DNA from: an uncultured Solirubrobacter sp.
Lineage (GTDB): Bacteria > Actinomycetota > Thermoleophilia > Solirubrobacterales > Solirubrobacteraceae
Length of the DNA: 5,271 nucleotides
Assembly (NCBI GenBank): GCA_937871635.1
Contig: CALMNS010000017.1
Span: 1-5,271, forward strand
Direction: 5' to 3'
The translations under genes were made by a program, and so were the position numbers. Below are positions 1 to 5,271 of the stretch, in pieces. Each line of letters begins with the position of its first letter. The stretch's first letter is position 1. Below the pieces are notes generated by a model, which saw only the letters and a list, made by a program, of their open reading frames with translations, searched no databases and had not been told where the DNA came from.

Positions 1-228
1 GTGCCGGGCGGCGGGCATGAAGGCGACGTGTCCCGCCGGCTCGCCGGCGGCCTCGGCCAGCAGGGACCACCGGGAGGGCTCCTCGAGCCGGGCGGTCGGG
101 ACGTCGGGTGACGGCGGCTCCCATCCGGCGCGGGTGAACACGCGATAGCCGGCCAGACCCTCGGCCACGGTCTCGGCGATCGCGTCGGCGTCGCGGGCGG
201 TCGGCGTGCGGAACGTGAACTGCGTCAT
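1..228 (-). CDS. GNAT-family N-acetyltransferase, N-terminal part (runs off left edge)
   Basis: Reading the minus strand from the ATG at 228-226 gives 76 uninterrupted codons to the window edge, beginning MTQFTFRTPTARDADAIAET. The opening 'FRTPTARDADAIAETVAEGLAGY' style is the usual beta1-alpha1 start of GNAT acetyltransferases, which transfer an acetyl group from acetyl-CoA to an amine. The later LLAEAAGEPAGHVAF stretch fits the beta2-beta3 hairpin of that fold. The acetyl-CoA-binding loop (Q/RxxGxG/A) lies beyond the edge, so family membership rests on the N-terminus only and the substrate is unknown. The start is chosen because AAGGAGGG sits 5 bases upstream. The gene is divergent from dnaB, with 98 bases between the two starts. 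No convincing -10 was seen for it. Third codon positions are strongly G/C, like the neighbouring genes. Confidence 0.72.
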   Translation of the reverse strand, partial: MTQFTFRTPTARDADAIAETVAEGLAGYRVFTRAGWEPPSPDVPTARLEEPSRWSLLAEAAGEPAGHVAFMPAARH

Positions 229-233
229 CCGGA

Positions 234-241
234 CCCTCCTT
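234..241 (-). promoter_or_regulatory. Strong Shine-Dalgarno for the GNAT gene
   Basis: The minus strand reads AAGGAGGG ending 5 bases before the ATG at 228. This near-perfect anti-16S match fixes the GNAT start. It contrasts with dnaB on the opposite strand, which has no such element. Confidence 0.8.
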
Positions 242-308
242 CGTCACGACTTCGAGAATCCTTACGGTCTTTGCAGCCTCGTTCGTCCGCGGGGACCGGA
301 GCCCGACC

Positions 309-314
309 TAGACT
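309..314 (+). promoter_or_regulatory. Probable -10 box TAGACT for dnaB (near-leaderless)
   Basis: TAGACT matches the actinobacterial -10 pattern TANNNT and ends 12 bases before the dnaB ATG at 327. Transcription starting 6-8 bases after the box would leave a leader of only about 5 bases, too short for a Shine-Dalgarno, and none is visible before the ATG. The longer context CTAGACTCGnnCGnCGT recurs upstream of purA (box at 3910-3915), which supports a shared promoter type. No clear -35 hexamer was found at the expected spacing. Confidence 0.5.
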
Positions 315-326
315 CGGCCGCCGTCC

Positions 327-2981
327 ATGGCCACCTCCGACCGACCCTCCACGACGAACGGCAACGGCGCCGCCGGCGTCTCCCCGCCGCAGAACCTCGA
401 GGCCGAGCAGTCCGTCCTCGGCGCCGTCCTGCTCTCGGACACGACGCTGCCAGCGCTGATCATCGACGAGAAGCTCCAGCCCGACGACTTCTACCGCCCG
501 GGCCACGGGACGATCTACCAGGCGATGCTCGACCTGCACTCGATCGGCGAGCCGGTCGATGCGCTGACCCTGGTCGAGCACCTCAAGCAGGCGGGGGAGC
601 TCGAGTCGGTCGGCGGGCGCGCCGCCATCGACCTGCTCTCCGCCGCGGTGCCGAGCGTCGGCAACGTCCGCCAGTACGCGAAGATCGTCCGCGACAACGC
701 GATGCTCCGGCGGCTGCTGCACGCGTCGTTCGAGATCCAGCAGCGCGTCCACTCCCACGAGGCGCCGCCGCGCGAGCTCGTGGACCTCGCCGAGCGCGCG
801 ATCCTCGAGGTCGCCCACGACGACCGCCGCAAGGACTTCCAGTCGATCCACGACGTCCTGAGCGCCGAGCTCTCGAAGCTCGAGACCCTCTCCCGCGAGG
901 GCACGAGCATGACGGGAACGCCGTCGGGCTTCGCGGCCCTCGACGAGGTCACGGGCGGCTTCCAGTCGGGCAACCTGATCATCCTGGCGGCGAGACCGAG
1001 TATGGGGAAGTGCCTGGCCGGTTCGGCACTCGTCCACGACCCCGTCAGCGGAGCGCGCCGGCGGATCGACGAGGTGGTCGCCGCGTTCGAGGCAGGCGAG
1101 CACGCGACGGTCACCGCGCTCGACAACCGGATGGAGTTGCGCCCGAGTGCCGTGACCGACGCGATGCGCAGCGGCGCGCAGCCCGTGTACCGGCTGACGA
1201 CACGGCTCGGTCGCTCCATCAGCGCAACCGCCAACCATCCACTGCTCACGCTCGACGGCTGGGCCCGTCTGGACAGCCTCGGTCGGGGCAGCCGCATCGC
1301 CGTGCCTCGCCGCCTTCCGGTCCCTACCACCACTCGTTCGATGCCCGACCACGAGCTCGTCCTCCTGGCGGCGCTGATCGCCGACGGCAACCTGACGCAG
1401 AAGACGCCGCGCTTCTGCTTCGGAGCTGGTTCACCGGTACTTCCCGAAGTGGAGCGGGCCGCCGCCGGTCTGGGCCTCCGCGTCAACGCCTTGCCCGGAG
1501 GCAACGGGACGGCGACGATCAGCGCGGGTCGGGGGTCACGCGTGAACCCGCTGACGGAGCTCTGCAAGGACCATGATCTGTGGGGCCGGCGGAGCGGCGA
1601 CAAGTTCGTCCCAGACGCCATCTTCGGCCTGAGCGCGCAGCAGATCGCCCGGTTCCTCTCCGTGCTCTATGCCTGCGACGGCCATGCGTACGCTTCGGCT
1701 CGCTTCTGCCAGATCGGCTACTCGACCATCAGCGAGCGACTGGCGCGAGACGTCCAGCATCTGCTGCTGCGGCTGGGCATCGTCGCCGCCGTCCGCACCC
1801 TCCCACGCGCGGTGTACGAGGGCACCGACACGATGGCGCGCGAAGTGCGGATCACGAGCCGAGAGGGGCTCGACGCGTTCGTCCAGACGGTGCCGATCGT
1901 CGGCAAGTCGGCAAAGCTCGCCGCGGTGGCGTCCTTCGGAGCGGCGCGGTCCCCGAAGGTCTGCGTCGACACCCTGCCCGTTGAGGTGTGGCCGCGGGTG
2001 CTCGCCGCCAAGGGCAGCCGGCGTTGGGCGGAGATCAGCGAGCGGACCGGACGCCCGCGGTCGCACAACTGGCACGTCGGGCAGCGCGGGCTCTCCCGCC
2101 CCCTCCTCACCGAGCTCGCCGTAGCCACCGGCAGCGACGAGCTGGCACGCCTGTCCGCCTCGGACGTGCACTGGGACGAGGTGGCGAAGATCGAGCTCGT
2201 CGGCGACGAGGAGACCTACGACCTCACCGTCGCCGGATGCCACAACTTCGTCGCGGACGACATCATCGTCCACAACAGCGCGCTGATGGCGAACTTCGCC
2301 GAGCACGCCGCGCTCGAGACGGGACGGGCGGTCGCGCTGTTCTCGCTCGAGATGTCGGAGTCTGAGCTCGCGCAGCGCTTCATCGCCTCCCAGTCGAGCA
2401 CGAAGGGCGACGACCTGCGCAAGGGCAGGATCCGCGAGAGCCAGTGGCCGAAGATCCTCGCCGCCTCGAACCGGCTGGCGGGCTCGCCGCTGTTCATCGA
2501 CGACTCCTCCGAGCTCTCCGTCCTCGACGTGCGGGCCAAGGCGCGCCGGCTCGCCCAGCAGCAGGCCGACGGGCTCGGGCTGATCCTCATCGACTACCTC
2601 CAGCTCATGCGCGGCGACGGGGCGACGGACAACCGCGTCGAGCAGGTGGGCCAGATCTCCCGCGGGCTCAAGACGCTCGCCCGGGAGCTCGACGTGCCCG
2701 TGGTCGCGCTGTCCCAGCTCAACCGCGGGGTTGAGCAGCGCCACGACAAGCGCCCGATGCTGTCCGATCTACGCGAAAGTGGATCGATAGAGCAGGACGC
2801 CGACCTGGTCATGTTCGTCTACCGCGACGAGTACTACGACGCGGAGTCCGAGCGCGAGGGGATCGCCGACCTGATCGTCGCCAAGCACCGCAACGGCGGG
2901 CTGGCCAACGTGGAGCTGACCTTCCAGAAGGAGTACCCGCGCTTCATGACCTACGTCGGACCCGACCGGTACGACCTCTAG
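327..2981 (+). CDS. dnaB: Replicative DNA helicase DnaB, precursor with intein in the P-loop
   Basis: DnaB is the hexameric 5'-3' helicase that unwinds DNA at the replication fork and recruits primase. The 884-residue precursor contains 462 helicase residues, a normal DnaB length. The N-terminal helical domain covers about residues 20-125 (PPQNLEAEQSVLGAVLL onward), followed by a linker helix near 150-162. The RecA-like motor starts near 195. Walker A is ARPSMGK (222-228) joined after splicing to SALMANF (from 651). Other motor landmarks are catalytic Glu675 in FSLEMS, Walker B Asp756 in LILIDYLQL, and the ALSQLNRGVEQRHDKRP and LRESGSIEQDAD motifs near 790-826. The intein (residues 229-650) splits Walker A between Lys and Ser, so the unspliced protein should not bind ATP. 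The ATG at 327 is preferred because the N-terminus is conserved right after it; no ribosome binding site is visible, consistent with a very short leader. A loader-like ATPase follows after 14 bases. A/T-ending codons are rare in the exteins (16 of 462 by hand count), except for a cluster at 2766-2789. Confidence 0.97.
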   Translation: MATSDRPSTTNGNGAAGVSPPQNLEAEQSVLGAVLLSDTTLPALIIDEKLQPDDFYRPGHGTIYQAMLDLHSIGEPVDALTLVEHLKQAGELESVGGRAAIDLLSAAVPSVGNVRQYAKIVRDNAMLRRLLHASFEIQQRVHSHEAPPRELVDLAERAILEVAHDDRRKDFQSIHDVLSAELSKLETLSREGTSMTGTPSGFAALDEVTGGFQSGNLIILAARPSMGKCLAGSALVHDPVSGARRRIDEVVAAFEAGEHATVTALDNRMELRPSAVTDAMRSGAQPVYRLTTRLGRSISATANHPLLTLDGWARLDSLGRGSRIAVPRRLPVPTTTRSMPDHELVLLAALIADGNLTQKTPRFCFGAGSPVLPEVERAAAGLGLRVNALPGGNGTATISAGRGSRVNPLTELCKDHDLWGRRSGDKFVPDAIFGLSAQQIARFLSVLYACDGHAYASARFCQIGYSTISERLARDVQHLLLRLGIVAAVRTLPRAVYEGTDTMAREVRITSREGLDAFVQTVPIVGKSAKLAAVASFGAARSPKVCVDTLPVEVWPRVLAAKGSRRWAEISERTGRPRSHNWHVGQRGLSRPLLTELAVATGSDELARLSASDVHWDEVAKIELVGDEETYDLTVAGCHNFVADDIIVHNSALMANFAEHAALETGRAVALFSLEMSESELAQRFIASQSSTKGDDLRKGRIRESQWPKILAASNRLAGSPLFIDDSSELSVLDVRAKARRLAQQQADGLGLILIDYLQLMRGDGATDNRVEQVGQISRGLKTLARELDVPVVALSQLNRGVEQRHDKRPMLSDLRESGSIEQDADLVMFVYRDEYYDAESEREGIADLIVAKHRNGGLANVELTFQKEYPRFMTYVGPDRYDL
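1344..1886 (+). other. LAGLIDADG homing endonuclease domain within the intein (approximate limits)
   Basis: Two LAGLIDADG helices are visible: LLAALIADGNL (residues 346-356, acidic Asp353) and FLSVLYACDGHAY (443-455, acidic Asp451), 98 residues apart. That spacing is normal for a monomeric two-motif homing enzyme, which cuts an intein-free dnaB allele so that the intein is copied in by repair. Both metal-binding Asp residues are retained, so catalytic decay is not evident. The stretch STISERLARDVQHLLLRLGIVAAV after motif 2 is typical of this family. The domain limits are estimates. Confidence 0.88.
1980..2165 (+). other. Helical, possibly DNA-contacting extension of the intein
   Basis: Residues about 552-613, between the endonuclease core and splicing block F, contain VEVWPRVLAAKGSRRWAEIS, then TGRPRSHNWHVGQRG and a helical LLTELAVATGSDELARL. 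The pattern of helix, turn, basic helix with a conserved-looking RSHNWH segment resembles a helix-turn-helix style DNA-recognition insertion seen in some actinobacterial DnaB inteins. I judge this from sequence character only. It may help to hold the homing site in dnaB. Confidence 0.4.
2766..2789 (+). other. Rare-codon patch at the second DnaB intein site (RESG/SIEQD)
   Basis: The eight codons for residues 814-821 (Asp-Leu-Arg-Glu-Ser-Gly-Ser-Ile) read GAT CTA CGC GAA AGT GGA TCG ATA. Six of eight end in A or T, including CTA and ATA, while only 10 of the other 454 extein codons do (hand count). The Gly819-Ser820 junction is where the Synechocystis DnaB intein is inserted (extein residues ESG before, SIE after). 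No intein is present here now. The patch may be a scar of a former intein or of gene conversion. Confidence 0.6.
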
Positions 2982-2995
2982 CGTCCGAGCGGCCC

Positions 2996-3748
2996 ATGAC
3001 CACCTGCCCCGACCACCGCTGCGACGGCTCCGGCTTCGTCTTCGACGAGCGGACGCGCAGCGCGCGCGACTGCTCGTGCCGCCCGCGCCGGATCGCCAAG
3101 CGCAAGGCCCGCCAGCTGGCCGCCGTGATCCCGTCGCGCTACCGCGGCGTCTCCTTCGACCGCCCGCCGGTGACGCAGATCGACCGCCACGTCGTCGACG
3201 AGGTCCGCCGGTACGTCGACACGCTGCCCGACCAGCTCTCGCGCGGGCGCGGGCTCTGGTTCCAGGGCGACGTGGGGACGGGCAAGACGACGCTGGCGAT
3301 GCTCGTCTCCGCCGCGGCGCTGCGCGGCGGCCACTCGGTGGCGATCTACTCGCTCCCCCGGCTGCTCGGGCTGCTGCGCGAGTCCTTCAACGAGGGGTCA
3401 GAGGCGTCCCTGAGCGAGCTGATCGACCGGTTGACCGCCGTCGAGCTGCTCCACGTCGACGACGTCGGGGCGGAGAAGACGAGTCCCTGGGTCCTCGAGC
3501 AGCTCTACTCGATCGTCAACGCGCGCTACGAGGACGGCCGTGCGGTCATGCTCACCACCAACCTCGAGCACAAGCCGCTCGAGGAGCAGATCGGGGAGCG
3601 GACGGTCTCGCGGCTCGTGGAGATGTGCGGCGATCCCCTCCCGCTGCACGGCAAGGACCGGCGGGTCGAGTACCGCGTCGAGGCCACGGAGGACCGCCCC
3701 CTGCGCTACGGCGAGCAGGCCCCCTGGCCGGCGGGCCTCCCGAACTAG
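2996..3748 (+). CDS. DnaC/DnaI-like AAA+ ATPase, probable replicative helicase loader
   Basis: This 250-residue protein has the layout of DnaC/DnaI/IstB-type ATPases, which bind the DnaB hexamer and open it to load it onto origin single-stranded DNA. An N-terminal cluster Cys4-x4-Cys9 and Cys26-x-Cys28 looks like a small zinc site. A basic helix and the family-like IPSRYRGVSFDRPP follow. The ATPase core has Walker A GDVGTGKT (91-98), Walker B LLHVDDVG (Asp155, Asp156), sensor 1 LTTN (Asn189) and arginine residues RTVSR (Arg202, Arg206) in the arginine-finger region. The gene starts 14 bases after the dnaB stop on the same strand, so the two are likely co-transcribed. Only a weak GAGCGG precedes the ATG. 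IstB, the transposition helper, is the main alternative, but there is no IstA transposase and the partner is dnaB. The dnaB linkage makes a loader role likely, not proven. The stop codon lies within the CTAG that begins the inverted repeat downstream. Confidence 0.85.
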   Translation: MTTCPDHRCDGSGFVFDERTRSARDCSCRPRRIAKRKARQLAAVIPSRYRGVSFDRPPVTQIDRHVVDEVRRYVDTLPDQLSRGRGLWFQGDVGTGKTTLAMLVSAAALRGGHSVAIYSLPRLLGLLRESFNEGSEASLSELIDRLTAVELLHVDDVGAEKTSPWVLEQLYSIVNARYEDGRAVMLTTNLEHKPLEEQIGERTVSRLVEMCGDPLPLHGKDRRVEYRVEATEDRPLRYGEQAPWPAGLPN

Positions 3749-3912
3749 TGGTCGTCCCCGGAAGTACGGTCCGGCTCCGGCGAGTGGCCGGGCGTGGCTG
3801 ACGGTCGCCGCTGCCCGGCTGCGTAGCGGGGTTACGGGGACGGGCAGCGGCGGCTGTCAGGCGCGTCCGGACGCCGCCGGAGACGCACCGTAATTGCGGG
3901 GGCGGCCACTAG
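3745..3912 (+). repeat. 168-base imperfect inverted repeat (MITE-like element or large RNA hairpin)
   Basis: The stretch pairs with itself. Arm 3745-3782 pairs with 3875-3912 (34 of 38 positions), 3788-3796 with 3862-3870 (9 of 9), and 3798-3817 with 3841-3860 (20 of 20), around a 23-base loop at 3818-3840. That is 63 pairs, six of them G-U, by hand. Every G-U forms in plus-strand RNA; on the minus strand they would be A-C mismatches. An internal loop lies at 3783-3787 against 3871-3874. Both ends are CTAG and pairing stops immediately outside them. CTAG ends are compatible with a 4-base target duplication such as that made by some IS5-type transposases, so a non-autonomous palindromic element is plausible. 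The left end overlaps the loader gene's stop codon and the right end overlaps the purA -10 box. It encodes no supported protein. Confidence 0.75.
3798..3860 (+). terminator. 20-bp GC-rich hairpin, possible terminator after the dnaB-loader operon
   Basis: The inner stem 3798-3817/3841-3860 is uninterrupted: 18 Watson-Crick and two G-U pairs, closing a 23-base loop. It begins 50 bases after the loader stop and lies upstream of the purA promoter, where an operon terminator is expected. No T-tract follows (GCGCGTCCGG), so it is not a canonical intrinsic terminator, although hairpins without U-tracts have been proposed as terminators in high-GC actinobacteria. It could equally be the core of the surrounding inverted repeat with no role in termination. 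Confidence 0.4.
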
Positions 3913-3915
3913 ACT
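3910..3915 (+). promoter_or_regulatory. Probable -10 box TAGACT for purA
   Basis: TAGACT, within CTAGACTCGCTCGTCGT, matches 14 of 17 positions of the sequence at the dnaB box (308-324). It lies 34 bases before the purA ATG and 8 bases before a GTG at 3924, so transcription would begin at or just before that GTG. No clear -35 is seen. The imperfect palindrome CCGTAATTGCGG (3888-3899) lies where a -35 or operator would be. The first three bases of the box are inside the right arm of the inverted repeat. Confidence 0.5.
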
Positions 3916-3923
3916 CGCTCGTC

Positions 3924-3949
3924 GTGATCGCGCACGGACGGAGCCACTG

Positions 3950-3950
<1 letters not shown>
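3924..3950 (+). CDS. Possible 8-codon leader peptide overlapping purA (GTG start)
   Basis: GTG at 3924 opens an 8-codon frame (MIAHGRSH) whose TGA shares its A with the purA ATG (TGATG, 3948-3952). It begins 8 bases after the TAGACT box, the place expected for a leaderless start. Such an arrangement would couple purA translation to ribosomes finishing the leader. The frame is very short and could arise by chance, and purA also has its own GGAG. Confidence 0.3.
3940..3943 (+). promoter_or_regulatory. Ribosome binding site of purA
   Basis: GGAG ends 6 bases before the ATG at 3950, a normal spacing, and supports that start. It lies inside the putative leader peptide frame. Confidence 0.55.
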
Positions 3951-5269
<1,319 letters not shown>

Positions 5270-5271
5270 AG

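Larger units (their letters stand above)
1011..2276 (+). mobile_element. Class 1 DnaB intein (P-loop site) with LAGLIDADG endonuclease, 422 aa
   Basis: This in-frame insertion of 422 codons (precursor residues 229-650) excises itself from DnaB by protein splicing. The N-terminal nucleophile is Cys229 (block A, CLAGSALVHDP). Block B has Thr301-x-x-His304 in TANHPLLT. Block F is YDLTVAGCHNF, with Asp632 and His639. Block G ends IIVHN, with His649 and Asn650, and the +1 nucleophile is Ser651. All residues for the standard class 1 pathway are present, so it should be active. The position, inside GK/S of Walker A, matches the P-loop insertion site known from mycobacterial DnaB (intein DnaBi1). By hand count 49 of 422 codons end in A or T, against 16 of 462 in the exteins, suggesting a different history from its host gene. 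The full-length endonuclease suggests that homing may still be possible. Confidence 0.95.

Noticed and set aside
255..264. Candidate minus-strand -10 (TAAGGATTCT) for the GNAT gene
   Set aside because: It matches the -10 consensus poorly and has no -35 at a suitable distance.
225..1352. 375-codon minus-strand frame antisense to dnaB
   Set aside because: It contains no recognisable domain, overlaps the GNAT start, and is explained by lack of stops in GC-rich antisense DNA.
206..1576. 456-codon open frame on the plus strand overlapping dnaB
   Set aside because: It is extremely Arg/Pro/Ala-rich, starts inside the GNAT gene and crosses the dnaB start and intein boundary in another frame. It is a high-GC shadow of dnaB.
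1011..2276. Insertion in dnaB as a frameshift or assembly chimera
   Set aside because: The insertion is in frame, has all splicing blocks and exact Cys and HN/Ser junctions, so it is a genuine intein.
1536..2744. 402-codon minus-strand frame antisense to intein and C-extein
   Set aside because: Leu/Val/Glu/Arg-rich antisense shadow without motifs or a plausible start signal.
3828..3850. Possible G-quadruplex in the hairpin loop (GGGG, GGGG, GGG runs)
   Set aside because: Only three good G-runs occur before GG doublets, and the third run is already paired in the stem.
3863..3874. Perfect 12-base palindrome GCGTCCGGACGC as an operator
   Set aside because: It lies within the descending arm of the large inverted repeat and short GC palindromes are common at this composition. 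No second copy was seen near a promoter.

Overview
This is a high-GC, codon-saturated bacterial chromosomal segment. Almost every sense codon in the host genes ends in G or C. The gene content (replicative helicase DnaB, a DnaC/DnaI-type ATPase, PurA) and base composition suggest Actinomycetota, possibly a Thermoleophilia/Solirubrobacterales-like lineage. That placement is inference and was not tested by any search.

Layout: (1) 1-228, minus strand: N-terminal 76 residues of a probable GNAT acetyltransferase that runs off the left edge, with a strong Shine-Dalgarno. (2) 229-326: divergent intergenic region with a TAGACT -10-like box just before dnaB. (3) 327-2981, plus strand: dnaB, 884 codons, made of a 462-residue helicase (exteins) interrupted by a 422-residue class 1 intein with both LAGLIDADG motifs. 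The intein sits inside the Walker A P-loop, between Lys228 and Ser651, so the helicase should be inactive until splicing. (4) 2996-3748, plus strand, 14 bases after dnaB: a DnaC/DnaI/IstB-like AAA+ ATPase with an N-terminal four-Cys cluster, the likely helicase loader, in an apparent operon with dnaB. (5) 3745-3912: the whole intergenic stretch after the loader folds on itself as an imperfect inverted repeat of about 168 bases (63 pairs by hand, 23-base loop), bounded by CTAG at both ends. It is either a small palindromic mobile element (MITE-like) or a large plus-strand RNA hairpin/terminator. (6) 3910-5269: purA with its own TAGACT box, an 8-codon GTG-started leader ORF ending in TGATG overlap with the purA ATG, and a complete 439-residue adenylosuccinate synthetase.

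How the genes fit together: DnaB and its neighbour ATPase form a replication-initiation pair (helicase plus loader). PurA is an independent housekeeping gene of AMP synthesis with its own promoter. The most unusual signals are a tight cluster of rare A/T-ending codons exactly at the second known DnaB intein site (the RESG/SIEQD junction), where no intein now lies, and the large inverted repeat before purA. By hand count, A/T-ending codons are 16 of 462 in the exteins, against 49 of 422 in the intein; 6 of the 16 fall in one 8-codon run at that second site.
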